Both the position numbers and the translations under genes were made by a program. From the NCBI GenBank assembly GCA_021808285.1, contig JAKBBV010000007.1:20089-84088 (forward strand): 64,000 nucleotides of DNA, in the 5' to 3' direction. Of the stretch, positions 25,141 through 33,375 are shown in pieces; positions within the stretch are counted from its first letter, which is position 1; each line of letters opens with the position of its first letter. The DNA is from Pseudomonadota bacterium (GTDB lineage: Bacteria > Pseudomonadota > Alphaproteobacteria > Caulobacterales > Caulobacteraceae). Under the pieces are notes generated by a model, which had not been told where the DNA came from, searched no databases, and was given only the letters and a program-made list of their open reading frames with translations.

Positions 25141-25976
25141 GCTCCAGACTCATAACCACCAAATGACCATGGCGGCGATGAGGACGGCGGCGTCGTAAGC
25201 GACGGCGAGTTTGTCGTATCGTGTGGCGACGCGCCTGAAGTCTTTGAGACGGCTGAACATTCGCTCGATGAGGTTTCGGCGACGATAGAGCTGACGATCG
25301 AACGGGTAGGGGTTTTTGCGCGTGCGATTGTTGGGAACGATGGCGAGGGTTCCGCGGTTGGCGAGAAAGGCTCGGAAGCCGTGGCTGTCGTAGGCGCAGT
25401 CGGCGAGGCACAGCTTGGCGGGCGGCAGTGGGCCGATGAGTTCGGTGGCGGCGCGCAGGTCGCCGAGCTGGCCGGGCGTGATCACGAAGGCGATTGGGCG
25501 GCCCTGACCGTCAACCACGGCATGGACCTTGGTCGTCCGCCCGCCGCGGGAGCGGCCTATGGCTTGGGCAAGAGCCCCCCTTTTCCGCCGGCGGCGCAGC
25601 GGTGGGCCTTGGCATGGGTCGAGTCGAGCATGATCTCGGCCGGCGGGCCGCCAGAGGCCGCCAGCGTCTCGAAGGCCTCGCGCCAGACGCCCTTCTTCGC
25701 CCAGCGAACGAACCGGTTGTAGAGCGTCTTGCGCGGGCCATAGACCGCCGGCGCATCCACCCAGCGCGATCCGCTCATAAGCACATGCACAATGCCGCTG
25801 ATCACCCGCCGGTCGTCCACCCGGGCCACCCCCCGCGTATCCTTCGGCAGCAAAGGCGCCAGCCGCTCGAACTGAGCCTCGCTCAGCCAGAAAACATCAG
25901 CCATCCAAACCCTCCCATCTGGAGAGCTTGAATCACTGTTCGGGCCAAACAGGAATCCCGTTTATGGGTCCTGAGC
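25141..25976 (-). mobile_element. IS5-family insertion sequence, second type
   Basis: The inverted ends GCTCCAGACTCATAACC (left) and GCTCAGGACCCATAAAC (right, read inward) agree at 13 of 17 positions. CTAG flanks both sides (25137-25140 and 25977-25980). The transposase-proximal end shares CATAAACGGGATTC and the following TTTGGCC/GAAC/GTGATTCAAG blocks with the element at 9823-10698, so both belong to one subgroup although their proteins differ. It is 836 bp. Confidence 0.88.
25150..25904 (-). CDS. IS5-family transposase in two frames
   Basis: The first frame (25904-25557) begins MADVFWLSEAQFERLAPLLP and has the first Asp in IMLDSTHAKAHRCAAGGKGG. The second frame (to 25150) continues IGRSRGGRTTKVHAVVDGQG, with the second Asp in LADCAYDSHGF and the Glu in RRNLIERMFSRLKDFRRVATRYDK. 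The frames join with a -1 shift at A4G6 (25584 down to 25575). This is less canonical than A AAA AAG, so it is either programmed slippage or an inactivating indel. GGGAGG precedes ATG 25904. Confidence 0.8.
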
Positions 25977-26019
25977 CTAGGACGCCCGCGCGAGGTCAAC
26001 CTAAGCACATATGCGGGGT

Positions 26020-28353
26020 TCAGTCCGCCAGCGCCGGCTCCGGCGGAGCAGGGGACTCGGACGGATCTCCAGCTTTCCCGCGTGGGGAAGGTGGGCTTGC
26101 GGGATCGAACTCGAAATCCAGCTTGCCGTCTTTCAGCACCACCTTGACGTGGCCGCCCTTGGCGAGGCGGCCGAACAGAATGTCATCGGCCAGAGGTCGC
26201 TTTATCTGTTCTTGAATGACACGACCCAAGGGGCGGGCGCCGTAAAGCTCGTCAAATCCGTTTTTGGCCAGCCAGTCGATGGCCTCTTCAGAGGTCTCGA
26301 TGGTGATATGACGATCAGCGAGCTGGGCCTCAAGCTGGAGAACAAACTTCTCAACGACCTTGCGAATAACCTCCTGGTTGAGAGGTTTGAAGGCGACGAC
26401 GGCGTCAAGGCGGTTGCGGAACTCCGGGGTGAACAGTCGCTTGATCGCTTCCTCGTCCTGACCCTCAACCTTGCCGCGGCCGAACCCGATGGAGTTGCGC
26501 TGGGCGTCCGAGGCGCCGGCGTTGGTGGTCATGATCAGGACCACGTTGCGGAAGTCGACCTTCTTGCCGTTGGCGTCGGTGAGCGTCCCATGATCCATGA
26601 CCTGAAGCAGGATATTGTAGACGTCCTGGTGGGCCTTTTCGATTTCATCGAGGAGAACCACGGCGTGCGGATGCTGGTCGACCGCGTCGGTAAGGAGGCC
26701 TCCCTGGTCAAACCCGACATAGCCGGGCGGGGCGCCGATCAAGCGGCTGACCGTGTGGCGCTCCATATATTCGCTCATGTCAAAACGTAGGAGCTCGATT
26801 CCGAGTGTCGCGGCGAGCTGCCGCACAGTCTCAGTCTTGCCAGTCCCGGTGGGGCCAGAAAACAAATAGCTGCCTATGGGCTTGTTCGGTTCGCGAAGCC
26901 CCGCGCGCGCCATCTTCATGGCTGAGGCGAGTTGATGCAACGCCTCGTCCTGACCGAAGACCGCGGACTTGAGATCGGTCTCAAGGAGCCTCAGGGCCTC
27001 AGTGTCGGATTTGGAGACCGACTTCGGCGGGATGCGCGCGATCTTTGCGACCACAGACTCGATCTCCCGAAGTCCGATGACCTTTTTGCGCCGACCTTCA
27101 GGCAACAGCATCTGCGATGCCCCAGCCTCATCGATGACGTCGATGGCCTTATCAGGAAGTTTGCGGTCAGTGATGTATTTGTCCGCAAGCTCCACCGACG
27201 CCCGCAAGGCTTCAGCTGTGTACTTCAGCTTGTGGAAGTCCTCGTAATAGGTCTTGAGGCCGCGGAGAATGCGGATGGTGTCCTCGACCGATGGCTCGTT
27301 CACATCGATCTTTTGAAAGCGCCGGACCAAAGCCCGGTCTTTCTCGAAATGCTGGCGGAACTCCTTATAGGTGGTCGAGCCCATGCACTTGAGCGTTCCC
27401 GACGCCAGGGCGGGTTTGAGCAGATTCGAGGCGTCCATAGCCCCACCGCTGGTGGCGCCGGCGCCAATCACCGTATGAATCTCGTCGATGAATAGGATCG
27501 CATTGGCGTGGTTCTCAAGCTCCTTGACCACCTGCTTGACCCGCTCCTCGAAGTCGCCGCGATAGCGGGTGCCCGCCAGAAGCGCCCCCATGTCGAGGCT
27601 GTAGATCGTCGCCTCCGAGAGCACGTCCGGCACCTCGCGCCCTACGATCTTGCGCGCCAGCCCTTCGGCGATCGCGGTCTTGCCCACGCCTGGGTCACCT
27701 ACCAGAAGCGGATTGTTCTTCGTCCGCCGGCACAGGATCTGGATACACCGCTCCACCTCTGAAGCGCGGCCGATCAGCGGGTCGACCTTCCCCTGTTTCG
27801 CCTTCTCATTGAGGTTGATGCAGTAGGCTTCGAGCGCCTCGCCTCCGGTCTTGGCGGCGGGCTTTTCTTCCTCTTCGGTCGCACCCTTGGCCGGTCGCGT
27901 CTCGGAGAGCCCGGCTTTCTTGGCGATGCCGTGAGCGATGAAGTTCACCGCGTCGTAGCGGGTCATATCCTGTTGCTGGAGAAAATAGGCCGCGTGGCTC
28001 TCACGCTCAGAGAACACGGCCACCAGCACATTGGCCCCGGTGACATCCTCCCGCCCCGAGGACTGCACATGGATAACCGCGCGCTGCAGGACGCGCTGAA
28101 AACCGGCGGTCGGCTTGGCGTCCTCTCCATCCTCGACGACCAGGGATTTGAGGTCAGTCTCCACGTAGTCGCTGATCGTCTTGCGAAGTGCGGCAAGGTC
28201 CACATCGCAGGCTTTCATCACAGCCGCCGCATCGGCGTCGTCCAGAAGCGACAAAAGGAGGTGCTCCAGAGTCGCATATTCATGTTTGCGCTGGTTCGCA
28301 TAGGCGACAGCGCGGTGCAGGGACTCTTCGAGATTGCGCGAGAAGGATGGCAA
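26020..28353 (-). CDS. clpA: ATP-dependent Clp protease ATP-binding subunit ClpA
   Basis: ClpA unfolds substrates and feeds them to ClpP. TTG 28353, preceded by GAGAGG, gives the family start PSFSRNLEESLHRAVAYANQ; an upstream extension would run into clpS. Two Clp_N repeats are followed by AAA-1 with GDPGVGKTAIAEG (about residue 215) and LFIDEIHTVIGAG. AAA-2 has GPTGTGKTE (about 498) and VVLLDEIEKAHQDV. The ClpP-docking loop is SIGFGRGKVEG. The length of 777 residues is normal. It lies 10 bases after clpS, so adaptor and unfoldase are co-expressed. Confidence 0.95.
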   Translation of the reverse strand: MPSFSRNLEESLHRAVAYANQRKHEYATLEHLLLSLLDDADAAAVMKACDVDLAALRKTISDYVETDLKSLVVEDGEDAKPTAGFQRVLQRAVIHVQSSGREDVTGANVLVAVFSERESHAAYFLQQQDMTRYDAVNFIAHGIAKKAGLSETRPAKGATEEEEKPAAKTGGEALEAYCINLNEKAKQGKVDPLIGRASEVERCIQILCRRTKNNPLLVGDPGVGKTAIAEGLARKIVGREVPDVLSEATIYSLDMGALLAGTRYRGDFEERVKQVVKELENHANAILFIDEIHTVIGAGATSGGAMDASNLLKPALASGTLKCMGSTTYKEFRQHFEKDRALVRRFQKIDVNEPSVEDTIRILRGLKTYYEDFHKLKYTAEALRASVELADKYITDRKLPDKAIDVIDEAGASQMLLPEGRRKKVIGLREIESVVAKIARIPPKSVSKSDTEALRLLETDLKSAVFGQDEALHQLASAMKMARAGLREPNKPIGSYLFSGPTGTGKTETVRQLAATLGIELLRFDMSEYMERHTVSRLIGAPPGYVGFDQGGLLTDAVDQHPHAVVLLDEIEKAHQDVYNILLQVMDHGTLTDANGKKVDFRNVVLIMTTNAGASDAQRNSIGFGRGKVEGQDEEAIKRLFTPEFRNRLDAVVAFKPLNQEVIRKVVEKFVLQLEAQLADRHITIETSEEAIDWLAKNGFDELYGARPLGRVIQEQIKRPLADDILFGRLAKGGHVKVVLKDGKLDFEFDPASPPSPRGKAGDPSESPAPPEPALAD

Positions 28354-28363
28354 GACGGACCTC

Positions 28364-28693
28364 TCAATCCTTTTCCATAGTGCATTGAAGGGGGTGTTGG
28401 TGGCGTCGAGCGGTCTCAATGACCTGGGCCACCTTGGTCTCAGCCACCTCGTAGGTGAAGACGCCACAGACGCCGACGCCATTCTGGTGAACATGCAGCA
28501 TGATGCGAAGCGCCGTCTCGCGCGATTTATTGAAAAACCGCTCGAGGACGTAAGTCACGAACTCCATTGGGGTATAGTCATCATTGAGTATCAGAACGCG
28601 ATACATTGATGGTTTCTGGGTCCTGGTCTTCGTCTGCGTGACGATTGCCGTTCCCGTCCCGATGGTGGATTGGTCCTGCTCCTTGTCCGACAC
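28364..28693 (-). CDS. clpS: ATP-dependent Clp protease adaptor ClpS
   Basis: ClpS binds substrates with N-terminal Leu, Phe, Tyr or Trp and delivers them to ClpAP. The 109-residue protein has a flexible N-terminus ([15 protein letters not shown]) and the core [47 protein letters not shown] includes the His and hydrophobic pocket residues. clpA follows 10 bases downstream. The 161-base gap upstream (28694-28854) contains no gene; it should hold the clpSA promoter, but I see no confident -35/-10 pair. Confidence 0.95.
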   Translation of the reverse strand: MSDKEQDQSTIGTGTAIVTQTKTRTQKPSMYRVLILNDDYTPMEFVTYVLERFFNKSRETALRIMLHVHQNGVGVCGVFTYEVAETKVAQVIETARRHQHPLQCTMEKD

Positions 28694-28854
28694 GAGGCTT
28701 CTCCAACGCGAGACGCCCGCGGCGCCTCAGAGGATTAGATATTCAAAGTGGCGCCGTTTGGAAGCCCCTTTGGCGCATACGACCGTGGACGAATTTCAGG
28801 CGCCTCGGTCCTGGGCGCCGGGGCATTCCAAGTCAATCAGGGCGGATTTGTGGA

Positions 28855-29757
28855 TCAGGCGGTCGGCCATAGCCGGGCGGCGCCTCGAACGCCCGATGAA
28901 TCGCCGTGTAGCGCTGGGACCAGACGGGTGGTCAGGCTATCGGAAAATATCCAGCGTTTGAGCGCCTGGCGCGCGGAATCGTAGATTTCTGGGACGTTGG
29001 ACATCCCTCCGCCGCAAACGATGACATCCGGGTCAAGGATGTCGCAGACCACCGCGAAGGCTCGGCCCAGGCGATCCGTATAGCGCTCAAGCGCCATCAT
29101 GGCCGCCGGCTCCCCGCGCCGAGCGTGTTCGATGATGGTCTCGCCTTTGAGCCTGAGCCCCGTGGCGCGGGTGTAATCGGCCTCGAAACCGGAGCCGGAG
29201 ATCCAGGTTTCCAGGCAGTTCGTTCGCCCGCACCAGCAGGTTAGTCCATGCGCCTCATGGGGAGTCGGCCAGGGCAGGGGGGTATGTCCCCATTCGCCGC
29301 CAATCCTATTCACTCCCTCCACCAGCCCACCGCGGACGACCACGCCCCCACCGCAGCCGGTTCCCAGAATGGCGCCGAAGACGACCTCAGCTCCGGCGGC
29401 GGCGCCGTCAAGGGCTTCGGAGAGTGCGAAACAGTTGGCGTCATTGTGCAGGCGCACCGGCCGCCCCAGGCTCTCGGCGAGGTCACGGTCGAAGGCGCGG
29501 TCGTTGAGCCAGACGCTGTTGGCGTTCCGCACCAGGCCGGTCTTGGCCGAAAGGGACCCTGGCATACCGACGCCTACCGGGGCCTCGGCCGCTCCGGATT
29601 GCCGTTCCACCTCCCTGACGAGCTGCGTCACAGTCTTGAGAGCGGCGTCATAGCGCCCTGGGTTCGGCAGACGCTCGCGAGCCAGGAACCGCCCAGTTTC
29701 ATCGAGCGCCGCCGCCTCAATCTTGGTGCCGCCGAAGTCGACGCCGATACGGACCAT
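28855..29757 (-). CDS. ROK-family sugar kinase (fructokinase/NagK-like)
   Basis: ROK kinases phosphorylate hexoses such as fructose, mannose or N-acetylglucosamine. The ATP-binding start is IGVDFGGTKIEAAALDE. LHNDANCFALSEA carries the catalytic Asp and AILGTGCGGGVVV follows. The zinc-binding ROK signature GLTCWCGRTNCLETWISG has the expected His/Cys pattern (EWGH...CWCGRTNC). It most resembles Mak/NagK kinases; the exact sugar is not decided by sequence. No N-terminal helix-turn-helix is present, so it is an enzyme and not a regulator. GGAGA lies 5 bases before the ATG. Confidence 0.87.
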   Translation of the reverse strand: MVRIGVDFGGTKIEAAALDETGRFLARERLPNPGRYDAALKTVTQLVREVERQSGAAEAPVGVGMPGSLSAKTGLVRNANSVWLNDRAFDRDLAESLGRPVRLHNDANCFALSEALDGAAAGAEVVFGAILGTGCGGGVVVRGGLVEGVNRIGGEWGHTPLPWPTPHEAHGLTCWCGRTNCLETWISGSGFEADYTRATGLRLKGETIIEHARRGEPAAMMALERYTDRLGRAFAVVCDILDPDVIVCGGGMSNVPEIYDSARQALKRWIFSDSLTTRLVPALHGDSSGVRGAARLWPTA

Positions 29758-29767
29758 GGGATCTCCT

Positions 29768-29792
29768 GGCCTATAAGGCCGCCTTATCGGCC
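29768..29792. terminator. Hairpin between the HAD and ROK genes
   Basis: GGCCTATAAGGC (29768-29779) pairs with GCCTTATCGGCC (29781-29792) with one mismatch and a one-base spacer. It overlaps the stop codon of the HAD gene and precedes the ROK ribosome binding site, so it could reduce read-through into the ROK gene or protect the message end. Confidence 0.35.
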
Positions 29793-30461
29793 TATAGAGG
29801 CGGTGATCGCCGGGGCCAGCTTCGCCCAGTCGTCGATGCGAGTGTGACGTTCGGGCGCGGTGGGGGCCATGGCGCGGAGGCGGACGTCAGCGACCATCTG
29901 GAAGCGGCGCACGCTTGGTGCGGCCTCGGCCACGGAGTCGAGGTTAACCAGGAGGTCGTCAACAAACGCCACGCCTGCGCGGGACCGTTCAGCCATAGCC
30001 GCCACGGGCGCACCCTTAGGACCTGCGCCGATCACGAGGTCATAGGCGAGACCGTGGTCATCCAGCCACCGCTCACGCGCATCACGGCTTGCGGCTGGCG
30101 CGTTGGTGAGAATGACGATCCTGGCGACCCGGGCGATTTCAGACAGGGCCGCCGCGGCCCCAGGTGTCGCGTCCAAATCATGCCGATCGAGCGCGAAGTA
30201 GGCGTCGAAGAGCGCCCGTCCCTCCTCCAGAGTGATGGGGGCGGACTCACCCGGCCTGTAGAGGTTCTGGAATAGGGCGAATCGCTGGAGGCGCATTTCC
30301 AGGCCGTGGCTGGCGACGAACCGGCCAAAGCCTTCGACAAATAGGGCGAGAACCTCATCGACATCGACGACGACCAGGGGGATGTCGTGACGGAGGTCTA
30401 GGCGCTCGATCTGATCGGTGATCTCCGGCGCCAGAGTTTGAAGAGCGCTCCGATCAGCCAA
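29784..30461 (-). CDS. HAD-superfamily-like hydrolase
   Basis: The 225-residue protein has HAD motif I in IPLVVVDVDEVLALF, where the nucleophile would be the first Asp of DVDE. Motif II is in IVILTNAPAASRD, a basic residue in GAGPKGAPV, and motif IV in GVAFVDDLLVNLDSV. The cap helices lie between motifs I and II. The substrate is unknown. The start is TTG 30461 with AGGGGG just upstream. It is divergent from divK and followed on the same strand by the ROK kinase gene, 26 bases away. Confidence 0.75.
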   Translation of the reverse strand: MADRSALQTLAPEITDQIERLDLRHDIPLVVVDVDEVLALFVEGFGRFVASHGLEMRLQRFALFQNLYRPGESAPITLEEGRALFDAYFALDRHDLDATPGAAAALSEIARVARIVILTNAPAASRDARERWLDDHGLAYDLVIGAGPKGAPVAAMAERSRAGVAFVDDLLVNLDSVAEAAPSVRRFQMVADVRLRAMAPTAPERHTRIDDWAKLAPAITASIGR

Positions 30462-30480
30462 GGCCCCCTCCGAGTGTGGC

Positions 30481-30495
30481 TAAACTCCGACTTAA
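30481..30495. promoter_or_regulatory. CtrA-like box upstream of divK
   Basis: TAAA-N7-TTAA (TAAACTCCGACTTAA) differs at one base from the CtrA full-site consensus TTAA-N7-TTAA. It lies 72-86 bases before divK and 20 bases before the divergent HAD gene. CtrA control of divK is known in Caulobacter crescentus; here it is inferred from this site. Confidence 0.5.
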
Positions 30496-30566
30496 GAATC
30501 TTGCGGTGTCTAGTCACTTCCAGACTTACGGCGACGGTGCTGGAGCCGTGCAAGACGAGACCCTAA

Positions 30567-30959
30567 ATGCCCAAGACTGTGCTCATCGTCGAGGACAATG
30601 AGCTGAATCAGACACTCTTCGTGGATATTCTCGAGTCGCGTGGATATCTTACCTTGAGAACGCCCGACGGCGTAACGGGGTTCGAGATCGCCCGTGCGCG
30701 CCAACCCGATCTTATCGTCATGGATATTCAGTTGCCGGCGATTTCCGGGCTGGAGATCACCCGATGGATCAAATCGGACCCTTTGGTCGCACACATACCC
30801 GTACTCGCGGTGACCGCCTTCGCCATGCGCGGAGACGAAGCCCGTATCCGCGAGGCGGGATGCGAGGCCTACCTGCCAAAGCCGGTGTCTCTGGCCGCTT
30901 TCCTGGAGGAGGTGGAAAGTCTCCTGGCGCGATCGCCGTCGCGCGCCGGGCCTACTTGA
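30567..30959 (+). CDS. divK: Single-domain response regulator DivK
   Basis: DivK is the cell-fate receiver protein of Caulobacterales, phosphorylated by DivJ and dephosphorylated by PleC, which acts through DivL and CckA to lower CtrA activity. The 130-residue receiver has the acidic pair in IVEDNELN, phosphoryl Asp53 in [19 protein letters not shown], the Thr in [19 protein letters not shown] and Lys in YLPKPVS. These segments match Caulobacter DivK almost word for word. No output domain follows. The last 8 bases overlap the convergent rpmG gene. Confidence 0.92.
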   Translation: MPKTVLIVEDNELNQTLFVDILESRGYLTLRTPDGVTGFEIARARQPDLIVMDIQLPAISGLEITRWIKSDPLVAHIPVLAVTAFAMRGDEARIREAGCEAYLPKPVSLAAFLEEVESLLARSPSRAGPT

Positions 30960-31119
30960 TTTTGGCTTCCACGAATTCGACGTGCTTGCGCGCCACGGGA
31001 TCGTATTTCGTGACCTTCATTTTCTCGGTCATGGTCCGAGCATTCTTTTTGGCGACGTAAAAATAGCCAGTATCGGCGGTTGAGTTCAGCCGAATCTTGA
31101 TGGAGGCGGGTTTGGCCAT
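30952..31119 (-). CDS. rpmG: 50S ribosomal protein L33
   Basis: The 55-residue protein reads [20 protein letters not shown] and continues with [20 protein letters not shown], matching L33 of alphaproteobacteria in length and sequence. It lacks the zinc-binding Cys pairs found in the other L33 type. It is a structural part of the large ribosomal subunit near the E site. The gene is convergent with divK and overlaps it by 8 bases at the 3' ends. Confidence 0.95.
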   Translation of the reverse strand: MAKPASIKIRLNSTADTGYFYVAKKNARTMTEKMKVTKYDPVARKHVEFVEAKIK

Positions 31120-31223
31120 GGCGGGTTCCGATCAGTGAGCCGGCCCCAGGACCGGGAAATCAAGGCGCGCGAAAATAGGCAAGGCGGCCCAACTGTCAAT
31201 CTTCGCGTGGCCACAGACGCGGA

Positions 31224-31943
31224 TTACAGGGCCACAAGTCGCTGGCGACCGCGTTGAAAGCTGAGGCTTGGCGCAGGACGGCTCGGATCGCGCAGCCTTG
31301 AGGGGATCTCGTTGAGGACGAAACGCGTCACGCTGGGAAGATCGAGGGTGAGCGCCTCCTCAAGGGTAGGCCAGGCGATCTCGTCCAGTTCGCCACAATC
31401 GGGCTGGCGTTCGAGGCTTATCAGGTTATCGGCCATGGCCATGAAGAAACGGGCGTCGAATCGCTTGGGAGACGAGGGTGGAGTGATCGCCCGCGCGATG
31501 AATTCGAGCGGCGCCAGGTCCGGGAGCACGCCTTGAGCCACGAAATCCTTCCAGGGGCCGGTGACACGAGGCGGCGCAACGGTAAGATGTCGGGCCAGCA
31601 GGAGCCCCGTCTCCTCGAAAGTTTCACGTATCGCCGCCATCGCCAGAGCCCGGGCCCTGGCGGCAGGGGCCGTCTTCTGAAGACGCAGGGCTGTGTCTGG
31701 CGCAAGCTCGCGGGCGGCAGGGGCCAGATAATCGGCCGGATCGATTCGCCCCCCAGGGAAGACCCATTTGCCTGGCATGAAATCGTGTCCGCTGTTGCGC
31801 CGACCCATGAGGACGCGATGAGTTCCCGGGGTCGCGTTCCGTAAGAGAATTAACGTTGCGGCGTGGCGCGGCCGGACAGGACGAACGCCAGGACGTGGCT
31901 CAGGCGGGCGAGGCCCCAAGTCGTCAAATGCAGTGGCGCTCAT
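31224..31943 (-). CDS. NUDIX hydrolase
   Basis: The 239-residue protein begins its fold at RHAATLILLRNATPGTHRVLMGRRNSGHDFMPGKWVFPGGRID. The Nudix box is intact but split by an insertion: PGG..., then about 35 residues later AMAAIRETFEETGLLLAR with REx2EExG. That spacing is typical of the CoA-diphosphatase-like/NUDT19 group. The substrate is probably a nucleoside diphosphate derivative such as a CoA ester, but this is not certain. It is divergent from the Nramp-type gene. Confidence 0.85.
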   Translation of the reverse strand: MSATAFDDLGPRPPEPRPGVRPVRPRHAATLILLRNATPGTHRVLMGRRNSGHDFMPGKWVFPGGRIDPADYLAPAARELAPDTALRLQKTAPAARARALAMAAIRETFEETGLLLARHLTVAPPRVTGPWKDFVAQGVLPDLAPLEFIARAITPPSSPKRFDARFFMAMADNLISLERQPDCGELDEIAWPTLEEALTLDLPSVTRFVLNEIPSRLRDPSRPAPSLSFQRGRQRLVAL

Positions 31944-32022
31944 GCCATGACCTTATGGGCTGGTCGCCCTAGGATCAAACCCGGGGATTCGTTCGCCGTA
32001 TCGGGGGGCGGCCTTATCGGCC

Positions 32023-33369
32023 TTGACCTCTGTCATTGACTCCGCCTCGCGTTGGCCTCAAACGCCCAACGGTTATGCGACGCATTCGCAAAAGGCCGCT
32101 GCCCAGCGGCATGCTGATCGGAACTCTGGTTTGCTTTCTCGGTCCCTCGCCTTGCCCCCCGCTCTGGTTCGGTTCCTGACGGTCCTGGGGCCCGGGCTGG
32201 TCGTCATGCTCGCCGATACCGACGTGGGCAGCGTGATAACCGCCGGGCAGAGCGGCGTCCAATGGGGCTATAGCCTCATTCTACTGCAGCTTGTTCTCAT
32301 TCCCATCCTGTTCATGGTGCAGGAATTGACCGTGCGCCTGGGCGTGTTCACCGGACGTGGCCATGGCGAACTCATCCGTGACGAATTCGGTCCTGTCTGG
32401 GCCTGGGTCTCTGTCGCAGGTCTTGGAGTCGCCACGCTGGGCGCACTTCTGACTGAGCTTTCGGGCGTCGCCGGGGTTGGCGAGCTCTATGGCGTGCCGC
32501 GAAGCCTGAGCCTTGCAGTGGCGGGGCTGGGCCTCGTCGCTATCACCATGACCGGTTCATACCGCCGCGTGGAACGCGCGGCCATCCTTGTGGGTCTGTT
32601 TGAATTCGCCTTCTTCGCCGTGGCCTGGGCAGCCCATCCCAATGGCGCGGAGATGGCGCGGCAGGCAGTCCGGATTCCGTTTCTGGACAGGGGGTATCTC
32701 TACCTGGTGGCGGCCAATATCGGCGCGGTCATCATGCCCTGGATGATTTTCTACCAGCAGTCCGCCATCGCAGACAAACGCCTGAAAGCGGAACACTTCG
32801 CCGCGGCGAGGCTCGATACGGCCCTGGGCGCTGTCGTGACCCAGCTTGTCATGGCGGCCGTACTGGTCGCTGCGGCCGCGACCTTGAAGGGGGCATCGAC
32901 GCACCTCGATACAGTGGGCCAGTTGAGCGCGGCCCTGACGCCCCTTCTGGGCGCTTCCTTTGGACGGTTGGTGTTTGGTCTGGGCATATTGGGGGCGGGT
33001 CTGGTGGCGGCGATCGTCTCCTCCCTTGCCCTGGCCTGGGGCCTTGGGGAGGTCACCGGCTTCAAGCATTCCCTGGAGCATCCGCCGACCGAGGCCCGTT
33101 GGTTCTATGGCGTCTATGCCGCCTGTGTCCTGGGCGGGGCTGTGCTGGTCGCCGTAGTCCCAGATCTCGTCGCGTTAAATATCGGCGTTCAGGTGATGAA
33201 CGCCCTGTTGCTTCCAGTTGTTCTCGGGTTCCTGATCGCTTTGGCCCGACGGAGTCTGCCGGACGACGTGCGCCTCAAAGGCCCCTATTTCGTCGTCGTC
33301 GTGCTTGTCTCGTCGCTCACCTGCGCCCTGGGTGTTTTGGGCGGACTTGCGGGCCTTGGGCTGACCTGA
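32023..33369 (+). CDS. Nramp-family divalent metal transporter
   Basis: The 448-residue inner-membrane protein has about 11 membrane spans in the Nramp pattern. In span 1 the usual metal motif DPGN is replaced: VLGPGLVVMLADTDVGSVITAGQSG gives DVGS. Span 6 has NIGAVIMPWMIFYQQSA, keeping the metal-binding Met. Nramp proteins import Mn or Fe with protons; the altered span-1 motif suggests a divergent metal preference. The start TTG 32023 adds about 45 polar residues before span 1 and may be too early. It is convergent with rnr, 6 bases apart. Confidence 0.85.
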   Translation: MTSVIDSASRWPQTPNGYATHSQKAAAQRHADRNSGLLSRSLALPPALVRFLTVLGPGLVVMLADTDVGSVITAGQSGVQWGYSLILLQLVLIPILFMVQELTVRLGVFTGRGHGELIRDEFGPVWAWVSVAGLGVATLGALLTELSGVAGVGELYGVPRSLSLAVAGLGLVAITMTGSYRRVERAAILVGLFEFAFFAVAWAAHPNGAEMARQAVRIPFLDRGYLYLVAANIGAVIMPWMIFYQQSAIADKRLKAEHFAAARLDTALGAVVTQLVMAAVLVAAAATLKGASTHLDTVGQLSAALTPLLGASFGRLVFGLGILGAGLVAAIVSSLALAWGLGEVTGFKHSLEHPPTEARWFYGVYAACVLGGAVLVAVVPDLVALNIGVQVMNALLLPVVLGFLIALARRSLPDDVRLKGPYFVVVVLVSSLTCALGVLGGLAGLGLT

Positions 33370-33375
33370 ATCCGC

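Noticed and set aside
28354..28494. Upstream extension of clpA into clpS
   Set aside because: The extra residues are the clpS sequence in another frame; TTG 28353 gives the conserved ClpA start.
28694..28854. Possible small gene between clpS and the ROK kinase gene
   Set aside because: The frames seen are short, start without ribosome binding sites and resemble no protein; it is more likely the clpS promoter region.
29781..32022. The 12-mer GCCTTATCGGCC found at 29781 and again at 32011
   Set aside because: Repeats of 12 bases are expected by chance in 64 kb of biased sequence; only the local hairpin at 29768-29792 is notable.
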